Positions 37,089 through 45,253 of a DNA stretch of 64,000 nucleotides are shown piece after piece (the first letter of the stretch is position 1; each line of letters begins with the position of its first letter). The position numbers and the translations under genes are program-made. Source of the DNA: Facklamia languida CCUG 37842 (GTDB taxonomy: Bacteria; Bacillota; Bacilli; Lactobacillales; Aerococcaceae). The stretch covers positions 1-64,000 of the forward strand of contig NZ_JH601133.1 of assembly GCF_000245795.1 (NCBI RefSeq). The letters are read 5' to 3'. The notes beneath the pieces are model-generated. The model had not been told where the DNA came from and made no database searches. It saw nothing but the letters and a program-made list of their open reading frames with translations.

Positions 37089-38213
37089 ATGACCACCATT
37101 TATCAAGAAGCCTTAGCCTTTGCCCAGGAACATATTGATCCGATTGCCAAGGAAATTGATGAAAGCAAAGAGTTTCCCAAGGAAGTCTTCGCTGAAATTG
37201 GCAAGGCAGGATTCTTACAACTCTTCGTTCCGACTCAGTTCGGTGGCAAGGGCTTAACCTACAAGGAACATGCTGAAGTCTGCATGGCCTTCTCACAAGC
37301 CTCCGCAAGTGTGGGGCTCTGCTATATGATGCACAACGTGGCCTTAAATGTTGTTGTCAATAATGGCAGCGATGAACTGGTTGAGAAGATCTGCCGCGAC
37401 GTAATGGACAACAACCACTTCTTAGCCCTAGCTTATAGTGAAGCAGGAACTGGAACTCACTTCTATATTCCTGAAATGAAAGCCGAATTCTTAGAAGGGA
37501 AAGTCCACTTAACTGGCCGCAAATCCATGGTTACCTCCGCTGAGAATGCCTCTTACTATTTAGTGCTAGCTCCTGCTGAACAAGAAGGCGCCATTGATAA
37601 CTGGGTGGTTCCAATCGAATCAGAGGGCGTGAGCTTCGAAATGGCTGAATGGAACGGTTTGGGTATGCGTGGAAATGCCTCTGCTCCAATGAATGTTGAC
37701 ACCATCCTTGATCACTCATGGCGGGTCGGTGCCCCTGGCTCTGGTCAAGACCAAGTCTTCACCGATGTCGCAGTGCCTTTCGTTCTGGGATTAGCAGCGG
37801 TCTACTCTGGCCTCAGCATGAGTCTCTTCCAAGAAGCCAGCCACCACACCACCAGCCGCAAGTATCCAGATGGTAAATCGCTAGCAAACTTAGAAACAGT
37901 CCAAATTCACCTGGCTGACATCTACAACCTTGCGAATGCAGCTCGGGCAGCAACCCGCGATGCTGCCGAAGCGATTGTCAATGGTGATGAAGATGCTGTT
38001 CCAAGAGTCTTTTCAGCCCGCGTCTTCGCTTCTGAAGGTGCCATCGAGGCGGCACGGATTGCCATGCGGGTCGGAGGTGGCAAGTCTTATAACAAGGCCA
38101 ATGCCATTGAACGCCTCCTTCGTGATGCCTATGCCAGCCAAATCATGGCACCAGGTGTCGACGTCTTGAAATTATGGACCGGACGTGCCTTAACGGGTCA
38201 AGACTTACTTTAA
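37089..38213 (+). CDS. Acyl-CoA dehydrogenase-fold flavoprotein, catalytic Glu apparently absent
   Basis: The 374-residue flavin enzyme has the acyl-CoA dehydrogenase fold: helical N-terminus (IDPIAKEIDESKEFPKEVF), middle beta domain (ALAYSEAGTGTHF...KSMVTSAENASYYLVLAP, GLGMRGNASAP) and helical C-terminus. In classical enzymes the catalytic base is the Glu of a YEG motif near the end; here the equivalent region reads QIMAPGVDVLKLW, with no Glu. It therefore resembles the side branches that include flavin monooxygenases acting on sulfur or aromatic compounds. The divergent PhnD-like/MetE-like genes make organosulfur use a reasonable but unproven guess. A strong terminator follows at 38325. Confidence 0.8.
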   Translation: MTTIYQEALAFAQEHIDPIAKEIDESKEFPKEVFAEIGKAGFLQLFVPTQFGGKGLTYKEHAEVCMAFSQASASVGLCYMMHNVALNVVVNNGSDELVEKICRDVMDNNHFLALAYSEAGTGTHFYIPEMKAEFLEGKVHLTGRKSMVTSAENASYYLVLAPAEQEGAIDNWVVPIESEGVSFEMAEWNGLGMRGNASAPMNVDTILDHSWRVGAPGSGQDQVFTDVAVPFVLGLAAVYSGLSMSLFQEASHHTTSRKYPDGKSLANLETVQIHLADIYNLANAARAATRDAAEAIVNGDEDAVPRVFSARVFASEGAIEAARIAMRVGGGKSYNKANAIERLLRDAYASQIMAPGVDVLKLWTGRALTGQDLL

Positions 38214-38324
38214 TATTTCCCTCAAGGGAAGCAATTCATTGAATAAGGCTGAATCCTGTTTTTAAATAAAAGCGATCTTGGACACCCTTCTAATTAGGCA
38301 GGATCGACGCTTGGACTAGCAACA

Positions 38325-38362
38325 AAGACCGAATGGGGAGTAACCCATTCGGTCTTTTTGGC
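38325..38362 (+). terminator. Terminator after the flavoprotein gene
   Basis: AAAGACCGAATGGG and CCCATTCGGTCTTTTT form a near-perfect stem with a short loop and a T run. The stem is the same ACCGAATG/CATTCGGT pair found at three other sites in the window. Confidence 0.9.
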
Positions 38363-38463
38363 CTTTAGTTTGTAACACCGTTTCCGCTTTTAAGCATATC
38401 AATTGTATCCCGTAAAATCTTCCATTAAACTGACATTAAGTTCAATATAAAGGAGTGGACATA

Positions 38464-39396
38464 ATGAACAAGATGACTTTTCTCAAGAAATTGACCCTCG
38501 CCGCCCTGTTCGCTAATTTCCTCTGCCCTCCCTTGACCCATGCTCAAGAAGATCAAGCTACTGAAGACACCTCAGTCACCAATGAGGAAGGCTTGGACCT
38601 GATCGAAAGTGAGGCCTCACTGGAAGACCTCATGGATGATATCATTCAAGCCAACCAGTCTGTTCAGTCTGTAGTTCAAGAAATTGAATTAGATTCCAAA
38701 GTTTCCCAGGAAGGGGAAGAAGATCTCTTCAATCAAAAAGCGGTCATGGAAGCCATTTATGGTGAGGAGGGCCAAGTAGATGGTGCCTATATTTACTCAC
38801 TTTATGATCAAAATGGCGAGCAAATGATCCGGGAGCAACTGATGCCAACCAACGAGAAGACAATCTACACCCGCTTTAATGAAGAAGAATGGGAGAAAGA
38901 CAGCACTGAATACACAGACCAAGACCAATACTTCCTGACCCCTAATTATCATCACCTCTTAGCAGACCTCTTAGAATTAGAGTCCTACTATACCCTCTAT
39001 GAAGATGCCAACTCTTACATCTTAATTACTAAAGACCAGGATGCAGACCTCTTCCACGTCCTCCAACCCCACTTTGACCTTCAATTAACTGGAATGGAGC
39101 CAGAGGCCTTCCATCAAGGAGTCTTCCTCTCCATTAATAAAGACACCCTCTTATTCGAAGACCTCATGTTCGTCATGACCTATGACGATGGCAGTTCCAG
39201 TCTAGAGATGTCGGCCGTTGCCATCATGAGTGAATGGGACAAACTGAACGCCTCCGATTATCAAATGGACCAATCGGAACCTGGTCAAGAAGAAATAGAT
39301 CAAGAAGAAGTGGACCAAGAAGAATCAAGTCTAGAAGAAACAGATCAAGAAGAAGCTGATCAAGAAGCCAGTCAAGAAGAAACGAGTCAAGAATAG
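38464..39396 (+). CDS. Secreted DUF6612-like protein with acidic Glu/Gln tail (paralogue 1)
   Basis: The mature part resembles the LppX/LolA-like or DUF6612 type of secreted protein (ANQSVQSVVQEIEL... with repeated short beta-strand patterns), family judged by eye. Residues 1-28 are a signal peptide ending THAQE. There is no lipobox Cys at the cleavage site, so it is secreted rather than lipidated. The last 38 or so residues are low-complexity (DQEE and SQEE repeats). The ATG at 38464 sits 8 bases after GGAG. It is followed after 62 bases by a paralogue with shared segments (xLLPTNxKxLYTR, DVDLFSAMQPHYDLxxTGxxPx). Function unknown. Confidence 0.8.
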   Translation: MNKMTFLKKLTLAALFANFLCPPLTHAQEDQATEDTSVTNEEGLDLIESEASLEDLMDDIIQANQSVQSVVQEIELDSKVSQEGEEDLFNQKAVMEAIYGEEGQVDGAYIYSLYDQNGEQMIREQLMPTNEKTIYTRFNEEEWEKDSTEYTDQDQYFLTPNYHHLLADLLELESYYTLYEDANSYILITKDQDADLFHVLQPHFDLQLTGMEPEAFHQGVFLSINKDTLLFEDLMFVMTYDDGSSSLEMSAVAIMSEWDKLNASDYQMDQSEPGQEEIDQEEVDQEESSLEETDQEEADQEASQEETSQE

Positions 39397-39458
39397 ATGG
39401 CCCAAATCCGGACCTTAAGCACTGATTCACCGATCCTATCCTAAAGGAGGCCCTCGCC

Positions 39459-40325
39459 ATGAAAAAACTAAAACTCTTGAAATCCCTCACCATTCTGACC
39501 CTACTTGCTAGTTTAAGTGGTCACACCCTGGCCCATGCTCAGCAGGAAGCAGCGGTTGAAGAATCAACAAGCCAAGAAGCGACAGACCAGAAGAATATAG
39601 ATGTCGACCTGCCTGAAAGTGACCTGCCCATGGCCGACCTAATGAAGGAAGTCCAGGCAGCGAACCAGGAGGTTCGGTCTGTCACACTCGAAAATAAACT
39701 AACCATTAAGGTAGAAAATGGTGAAGCTAAAAAACAAAAAGTCGCCAACGCGTTCATGGATTTGCTCTACGATGATCATTTGAACCTCCAAGGTGGTTAC
39801 ATTTTCAAAATCCAAGAAGAAAATGAACAAAATAAGTTCACTCAAGACCTCTTACTCCCAACGAACGTTAAAGCCCTCTATACACGCGATTCAGACAATC
39901 CCGATTGGCAAAAAAAGGAAGATTACACGGATGGAAGTAGAAATTACCAAATGGACCCTGATTTCCACCGATTAATTGACACAATTGTTGCTATCTCGGA
40001 TGATTTCTCAGTCTATGAGCATGACGACCTCTACATTATCGTTAATAATAACCAGGACGTTGACCTCTTCTCAGCCATGCAGCCCCATTACGACCTCTCA
40101 GTCACAGGGATCTCACCCGATCAACTCTCGAAAGGGATGTTCATTTCCTTTGATAAGGAGACTTACTTATTAAAGAGTTTACAATTTGTCTTTACCTATT
40201 CAGATGACACACAATACCTCGAGATTAATGTTGGAACCACGACCAACCATTTCAACCAATTTGAACAATCGGATTTTGAGATTTCTGAAGAAGGCGAAGT
40301 CGAATACGAACCGAAAGAATTATAG
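39459..40325 (+). CDS. Secreted DUF6612-like protein (paralogue 2)
   Basis: The 288-residue tandem paralogue of the preceding gene has a signal peptide (residues 1-27, ending LAHAQ), then the same core: MADLMKEVQAANQEVRSV, LLLPTNVKALYTRD, DVDLFSAMQPHYDLSVTG, GMFISFDKETYLLKSLQFV. It lacks the long acidic tail of paralogue 1. The RBS AAAGGAGG precedes the ATG. A terminator at 40381 closes the pair. Ligand and role unknown; secretion is clear from the sequence. Confidence 0.8.
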   Translation: MKKLKLLKSLTILTLLASLSGHTLAHAQQEAAVEESTSQEATDQKNIDVDLPESDLPMADLMKEVQAANQEVRSVTLENKLTIKVENGEAKKQKVANAFMDLLYDDHLNLQGGYIFKIQEENEQNKFTQDLLLPTNVKALYTRDSDNPDWQKKEDYTDGSRNYQMDPDFHRLIDTIVAISDDFSVYEHDDLYIIVNNNQDVDLFSAMQPHYDLSVTGISPDQLSKGMFISFDKETYLLKSLQFVFTYSDDTQYLEINVGTTTNHFNQFEQSDFEISEEGEVEYEPKEL

Positions 40326-40380
40326 ATTGACCGCGCATTACACGCATCTGATCTGATTTAATCAACCGGTCCATTGTACC

Positions 40381-40415
40381 AGGAGGAGTTGCCAGCTGTA
40401 CTCCTCCTCCTTTTT
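40381..40415 (+). terminator. Terminator after the secreted paralogue pair
   Basis: AGGAGGAGT and ACTCCTCCT with a 10-base loop, followed by CCTTTTT. Confidence 0.85.
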
Positions 40416-40449
40416 GTGAGTCAGGCGGGATTTATGAAAGGAGCACCCC

Positions 40450-41013
40450 ATGTCAAAAGGCTTACTCATCGTCGGACACCCCTACCTAATGGAAGATTCC
40501 AAGGCTACTTTAGCCATTGTCCAGGGACTCTGCCAACAAATACCAGACTTAGACTGTGTCTGCCTCGCTCAGGAATACCCTGATTATCAAATCGACCGTG
40601 CCAGAGAACAAGCCCGGCTGACACAAACGGACTACTTAATCTTACAATTTCCTATCTTCTGGTATGGAATCCCTTCCGACCTCCAGCGGTGGCTTGAAGA
40701 AGTCTTCCAATTTGGTTTCTCACATGGGATCGAACAAGGGAGAGGTCCCCTGGTGGGCAAGAAATTGATCGTATCCTTCACTTGCTCAGCCAAGGAGACG
40801 GTCCTTAACCAAGCCTCCACCCCGCCTGATAGTTTGGAAGACCTGGTCGGTCCCCTGGTTGCCCTGGCCAAGTTCACTCAGATGGACTACCTCGGCCATG
40901 TGGTGACCACTGGTCTCGGTTATTTAGCCCGGCAGAATCCCCAGATGACCGTCCGCACTAACCATCATGTGACCCAAGTCATAGAAAAACTCAAAACCGC
41001 CAACCTCCTCTAA
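40450..41013 (+). CDS. Flavodoxin-fold NAD(P)H:quinone oxidoreductase family protein
   Basis: A 187-residue protein of the MdaB/KefF/NQO1-like flavodoxin-fold group: an opening strand (GLLIVGHPYLMEDSKATLA), the FMN-phosphate and flavin region (LILQFPIFWYGIPSDLQRWLEEVF, the diagnostic PxxWxxxPxxLKxWxDxVF-type block), and a conserved GKKLIVSFTCSA strand. It probably reduces quinones or electrophiles with two electrons. The RBS AAAGGAG precedes the ATG. It starts 35 bases after the upstream terminator, so it is likely on its own transcript; a terminator follows at 41112. Confidence 0.88.
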   Translation: MSKGLLIVGHPYLMEDSKATLAIVQGLCQQIPDLDCVCLAQEYPDYQIDRAREQARLTQTDYLILQFPIFWYGIPSDLQRWLEEVFQFGFSHGIEQGRGPLVGKKLIVSFTCSAKETVLNQASTPPDSLEDLVGPLVALAKFTQMDYLGHVVTTGLGYLARQNPQMTVRTNHHVTQVIEKLKTANLL

Positions 41014-41111
41014 AACTCTCTGCCTTCCCCCAATCAAGGCGGGCTAGCAAATGAGTATATAACAGGAAGCAACATTCAACAGGTGGGTGAATCATTCCAA
41101 CCATCAAATAG

Positions 41112-41144
41112 AACCCCTCTCCAAGCTGGGAGGGGTTTCGTTTT
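41112..41144 (+). terminator. Terminator after the quinone reductase gene
   Basis: AACCCCTC and GAGGGGTT with a 10-base loop, followed by TCGTTTT. It closes the plus-strand transcript. Confidence 0.8.
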
Positions 41145-41183
41145 GCTTTTAGGGATATTTTAAAATTTAAATTTTTAAGAACA

Positions 41184-41329
41184 AGACACACCGAATGTTG
41201 GTTCACTGAAGAAGGTCCACCCAAAGCGAGGTGGTACCAGGAGGTCCCTACCATCTACATCATAAGCATCATTGGCTATAGGTAAGAATACCCTTTTGAC
41301 TTCCTAGGATCACACATTCGGTGTTTTGG
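41184..41329. repeat. ACCGAATGT/ACATTCGGT inverted-repeat element with structured interior
   Basis: The outer pair CACACCGAATGT (near 41190) and ACATTCGGTGTTTT (near 41317) encloses about 115 bases. Inside are a CCACC/GGTGG hairpin and the sequence AGGTGGTACCAGG, which resembles a T-box core. It lies between convergent genes (quinone reductase and symporter) and may end either transcript. The rest of the interval 41014-41440 shows nothing else apart from the terminator at 41112. Confidence 0.45.
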
Positions 41330-41440
41330 TCTCTAGATCAATTTCATATAATGATTAACTCATTTATTTTAAACTTTTTTACAACTTTTGATTAACCCAT
41401 AGCGTACTCTCATTTGATATTATTTTATCCTAATAAGAAA

Positions 41441-42895
41441 CTATCTAGAGTTCTCTTTCTTCCAAATGACGGTGTCCGAATCAATTCCGACTTGATCAGG
41501 ATCAAATTCTGGCTCGGATTCTCCTTGTCTTCGCTTTGTTATATAATCACCAACAATTTTGGCTCCCTTATGTCCTACAAATAGGAGTGCCAAAATATTT
41601 GTCCAGGCCATCAAACCATTCCCAATATCGGCGAGGGCCCATATTGTATCGGAGACGACTAGTGTCCCTCCAAATACAGCGCCTAAGAAACAAATTTTTA
41701 GAATGGTAAAGGCAGTCTTATTATCCCCAATGATATATGAGAAACTACTTTCCGCATAAAGATAAAAAGCTGTCAAAGCCACGAAGGCAAAAACTAAGAT
41801 CGCGAGTGCTACAAAGATATTCCCAATATTTGGAATAGGGATGACCGACTGGATTGCTTCAGCCACAAATGGATTTCCATATTTTAAACCTTTAACCCCT
41901 TCAAAAACAACCTGTCCTGAAGGATTCACAACGTTATATGTTCCAGTCATTAAAATCATAAAAGTCGTAGTTGTGCAGACAAAGAGTGTTCCAATATAAA
42001 CACTCATTCCACCAAGCAATCCTTGTTGGGCAGGGTGTTTAACCTGTGAAGTAGCAGAAGTAATTGCTGATGTTCCAATTCCAATCTCATTTGCATGGAC
42101 ACCTCGACGAATCCCCCACTGTAAAGCACTTCCTAGCATGGCACCAAAAATTGCGTCATTACCAAATGCTGACCGGAAAATCAGTCCCACAACTTCAGGA
42201 AGTTTTGTAATATTTAGCAAGATCACAATAAGTGACATTACAACATAAAGTAAACCAGCAATCGGTGAAATTTTTTGTGCTGTTCTTCCCATCCTCTTTA
42301 ATCCACCAAAGATGACAATCCCTAAAATAACTGTAAATACAATCGCTAATGGAAGGGTTGGTATTTTAAATGCTTCATGCAATCCCTCGACGATATAATA
42401 AGATTGAACCCCAGACATCAAAAACGTTAAAGAAATGGTGGTAATAATTGAATAGAGAATCGCAAAAACCTTACCAATTTTGGGGTTTGAAAAACCTTCC
42501 GCCATATAGTTAGCAGGTCCACTCTTATATTCATTATTGATCACTTTTTTGTAGGTTTGGGCCAGAGTCCCTTCAATAATAGCAACACTCGAACCGAATA
42601 GTGCAAGAACCCATAGCCAAAAAATAGCTCCTGGTCCACCAAAATAAATACCGGTAGCCATACCCGCTATATTCCCTACACCTACGGTCCGAGCAGCAGT
42701 AAATATAAAAGATTGGAATGGAGATAGACCCTGCTCTGATTCTCCTCTTTCTTTCAATAACCGAAACATTTCCTTAAATTGAGTAAATTGTGGAAACTTC
42801 ATTAAAATAGAAAAATACACACTAACACCCAATATTAGAAAAATTAACGGCATGTCCCATATCTTGCTAGCAATATTTTCTAATGTTGCATTCAT
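41441..42895 (-). CDS. Alanine/glycine:cation symporter (AGCS family)
   Basis: The 484-residue membrane protein has about ten or eleven helices. It takes up alanine or glycine with Na+ or H+. Family marks: FQSFIFTAARTVGVGNIAGMA, PGAIFWLWVLALFG, EGTLAQTYK, and ALQWGIRRGVHANEIGIGT. It is the third gene of a run with a divergent serine hydroxymethyltransferase and an alpha/beta hydrolase, so glycine or a related amino acid is a sensible substrate. The run is visibly A+T-richer than the repair genes around it, which hints at acquisition. Confidence 0.93.
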   Translation of the reverse strand: MNATLENIASKIWDMPLIFLILGVSVYFSILMKFPQFTQFKEMFRLLKERGESEQGLSPFQSFIFTAARTVGVGNIAGMATGIYFGGPGAIFWLWVLALFGSSVAIIEGTLAQTYKKVINNEYKSGPANYMAEGFSNPKIGKVFAILYSIITTISLTFLMSGVQSYYIVEGLHEAFKIPTLPLAIVFTVILGIVIFGGLKRMGRTAQKISPIAGLLYVVMSLIVILLNITKLPEVVGLIFRSAFGNDAIFGAMLGSALQWGIRRGVHANEIGIGTSAITSATSQVKHPAQQGLLGGMSVYIGTLFVCTTTTFMILMTGTYNVVNPSGQVVFEGVKGLKYGNPFVAEAIQSVIPIPNIGNIFVALAILVFAFVALTAFYLYAESSFSYIIGDNKTAFTILKICFLGAVFGGTLVVSDTIWALADIGNGLMAWTNILALLFVGHKGAKIVGDYITKRRQGESEPEFDPDQVGIDSDTVIWKKENSR

Positions 42896-42911
42896 TTCTA
42901 TCGCTCCTTAT

Positions 42912-43661
42912 CTATATTTCCTGTATAAACTTCATCGTATAGTCAAAAAGCTCCTTCTGATATTGAATCTTTTCATATGTATGCCCTGCTCCTTCAACGA
43001 AGTGGACCTTACCATCCTTAGCATAGAAATTGTATAGCCAACCGTTAATTGGCAAGACATCTTCATCACAAGTACCATGAATAATTCGAATTGGAAACTC
43101 TGCTTGCTTGATAATCTCTAAAGGTAACAGCTCATCAATATTCTCAAAAAAGTTTGGGCTGACTTCATCTGCGTCAATCGAAATGTCTTGACCGGACATT
43201 CCAGCCTGAAAGAGATCTGATCCTAAAATGTGATGAAAATTCCACAGTGGATTTGATACAGGGGACCATAAAACTAATCCATCTGGTTTAACATGATGAC
43301 TTAAAAGGGTTGAAGTCGTTCCACCCATACTATATCCTAGTAAAATCAACTTCTCCCATTTGACTTGAGATTTTAAACTATTAATCACTGCTAAATAATC
43401 TTCGACTTGTCCGGGTATCGTCATATATGAATAATCACCCTGACTATCACCTGAACCAACACAATCTGTTCGACAAACAGTGTAACCTCTATCAACGAGT
43501 TGATGATGGATTTTCGGTATCATACGATGAGGCGTGATTTTATGACCCACAAAGCCATGGCAGAAAAAGACAAGTGTCTTGTTATCTTTTTGAGGTTCTG
43601 GTCTCTCAAGGATGGATAAGAGCTGAAGTCCTCTACTTTCAATAATATTTGCTTCTAACAT
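42912..43661 (-). CDS. Alpha/beta hydrolase (serine esterase/acylaminoacyl type)
   Basis: A 249-residue cytoplasmic alpha/beta hydrolase: oxyanion region FFCHGFVGHK, nucleophile elbow GYSMGG (Ser111), acid around HGTCDEDVLP (Asp199/201) and His227 in GAGHTYEK, so the triad is complete. It resembles feruloyl/cinnamoyl-esterase-like or acyl-peptide hydrolases. It sits between the symporter and the SHMT-like gene with small gaps; it might release an amino acid or acyl group used by the cassette, which is conjecture. Confidence 0.88.
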   Translation of the reverse strand: MLEANIIESRGLQLLSILERPEPQKDNKTLVFFCHGFVGHKITPHRMIPKIHHQLVDRGYTVCRTDCVGSGDSQGDYSYMTIPGQVEDYLAVINSLKSQVKWEKLILLGYSMGGTTSTLLSHHVKPDGLVLWSPVSNPLWNFHHILGSDLFQAGMSGQDISIDADEVSPNFFENIDELLPLEIIKQAEFPIRIIHGTCDEDVLPINGWLYNFYAKDGKVHFVEGAGHTYEKIQYQKELFDYTMKFIQEI

Positions 43662-43684
43662 AGTATCTCCTTTCTTTTAATCAC

Positions 43685-44950
43685 TTACTGCATTAGATAC
43701 TTTAAGTCATCTTCAGAATAAAGTGGGAATCGACTCGAAAGATCTTTGACTCTCTCTTCTAATTCTTCTAATTTTGTATCCTCTTTAAAATGAATGGTTG
43801 CTTGATTGAAAATATCTGCAATATCTCTCATTTCATTTTCTTTCATACCTCTTTGAGTGGTCGCTGTTACTCCAATTCGGATACCACTCGTTTCATTAGG
43901 TCCCAAAGGATCTGATGGAATTTGGTTCTTATTAACTGTGATGCCAATCCGATTTAATGTCTCATCTAATTCTTTACCTGAAATATTTTTTGATCGTAAG
44001 TCTACCAGTAATAAATGTGTATCTGTTCCACCACCAACAAGACGAAAATCTAATTCTTCAAGTCGTTCACCTAAAGCTTTAGCGTTCTTGAGTACTTGAG
44101 ACATAATTGATTGATAATGATCTGTTTTACAGTAATTAAACAACCAGCATTTAGCAGCCATTGTATGAAGATGCATGGATCCTAGCGCTCCAGGAAATAC
44201 ACCTCGATCAACTTTCTTAGCATGCTCCTCCTTACATAAAATAATACCTGAACGAGGTCCAGAGAAAGTCTTAGTTGTTGATGCGGTAACAAAATCGGCG
44301 TAAGGGACAGGTGAAGGAATAACACCAGCAGCAACGAGTCCAATTATATGGGCAGCATCAACCATAAAGTAAGCACCCGTTTCTTTAGCAATCTGTGATA
44401 TTCTTTCATAATCAATTAACCGAGGATAAGCAGACCCACCCGCAATAATTAATTTAGGTTGATGTTCTTTTGCTAAGACTTCAAGCTGGTCATAGTCTAT
44501 TTGCTCGGTTTGTTCGCTTAAAGGATAATGAACGAAATTAAAAAAATTATGCATAAAATTTGCCTTAGATCCGTGTGACAAATGTCCTCCCTGATCTAAT
44601 TGCATTGATAAAACAGTATCTCCAGCTTCTAAAATACTGGCATATACAGAATAATTGGCTGTCGTTCCTGAATAGGGTTGGATATTAGCATGTTCACAAT
44701 TAAATAATTCTTTAGCTCGCTTGATTGCTTCAAGCTCTAGATCATCTGCATTTTCACTTCCCTGCTGATAACGTTTGCCTGGATATCCCTCTAAAGTCTT
44801 ATTCGTAAAGATAGATCCTGACAATTCCATAATTTCAATGGGGACAGTACTCTCTGAGGCAATCATTTCAATATTTTCCTTCTGACGCGCAAGCTCATTC
44901 ATTACAATCTGATATAATTTCGGATCCGATTCTTTTGTCTTATTTAACAT
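43685..44950 (-). CDS. Divergent serine hydroxymethyltransferase-like PLP enzyme
   Basis: A 421-residue fold-type I PLP enzyme closest to GlyA. Intact: EGYPGKRY, QPYSGTTANYSVY, VDAAHIIGLVAAG (Asp198), the PLP lysine Lys227 in TTKTFSGPR, and SGIRIGV near the C-terminus. Unlike housekeeping GlyA, the THKTLRGPR motif has Thr for His, QGGP is replaced by LGSM, and TPAVTTRG reads VTATTQRG. These positions surround the substrate and folate, so a different aldol substrate or a folate-free aldolase is plausible. It heads a three-gene run with a hydrolase and an alanine/glycine symporter. The usual housekeeping glyA is not in this window. Confidence 0.88.
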   Translation of the reverse strand: MLNKTKESDPKLYQIVMNELARQKENIEMIASESTVPIEIMELSGSIFTNKTLEGYPGKRYQQGSENADDLELEAIKRAKELFNCEHANIQPYSGTTANYSVYASILEAGDTVLSMQLDQGGHLSHGSKANFMHNFFNFVHYPLSEQTEQIDYDQLEVLAKEHQPKLIIAGGSAYPRLIDYERISQIAKETGAYFMVDAAHIIGLVAAGVIPSPVPYADFVTASTTKTFSGPRSGIILCKEEHAKKVDRGVFPGALGSMHLHTMAAKCWLFNYCKTDHYQSIMSQVLKNAKALGERLEELDFRLVGGGTDTHLLLVDLRSKNISGKELDETLNRIGITVNKNQIPSDPLGPNETSGIRIGVTATTQRGMKENEMRDIADIFNQATIHFKEDTKLEELEERVKDLSSRFPLYSEDDLKYLMQ

Positions 44951-45253
44951 AATCTTCCCCCTTAATTAATTCATGGCTATCTTTAACATCATCTTTTTCA
45001 TAAAAAAACAATTCATTTTTTTAAATAGTAAGAACCTATAAACTATGATTCGATCAATCTATTTAAGCCATTTACTGCCCTCCTTCCCTTTAATCATCAT
45101 GAGATTCTTATAACAATTTAATGATAACATTTACTGAATCCGCTTACAAATAAAAAGCTTACTAGAAATCAATATTCATCGCGAATTGACACGAACGTTT
45201 GTTCGTTATACAATATCATTACATCCAGAGTAACCAGGGAAAGGAGTCAGCGC
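44951..45253. promoter_or_regulatory. Divergent upstream region of the SHMT-like operon and the small SOS-box gene
   Basis: The A+T-rich gap holds an RBS-like AAGGGGGAAG for the SHMT-like gene and, toward the right, the SOS-box promoter of the small plus-strand gene. No glycine riboswitch or T-box was recognised upstream of the SHMT-like gene. Confidence 0.4.
45186..45214 (+). promoter_or_regulatory. Consensus promoter with LexA/SOS box between -35 and -10
   Basis: TTGACA (45186-45191), 17-base spacer, TACAAT (45209-45214). The spacer holds CGAACGTTTGTTCG (45192-45205), a near match to the Gram-positive LexA operator CGAACRNRYGTTYG (one central mismatch). LexA bound there would block RNA polymerase, so the next gene should be SOS-induced. 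A similar box lies upstream of recA in this window. Confidence 0.85.

Noticed and set aside
44951-45253. Glycine riboswitch upstream of the SHMT-like gene
   Set aside because: No tandem aptamer motifs were seen on the minus strand; the region is plain A+T-rich.
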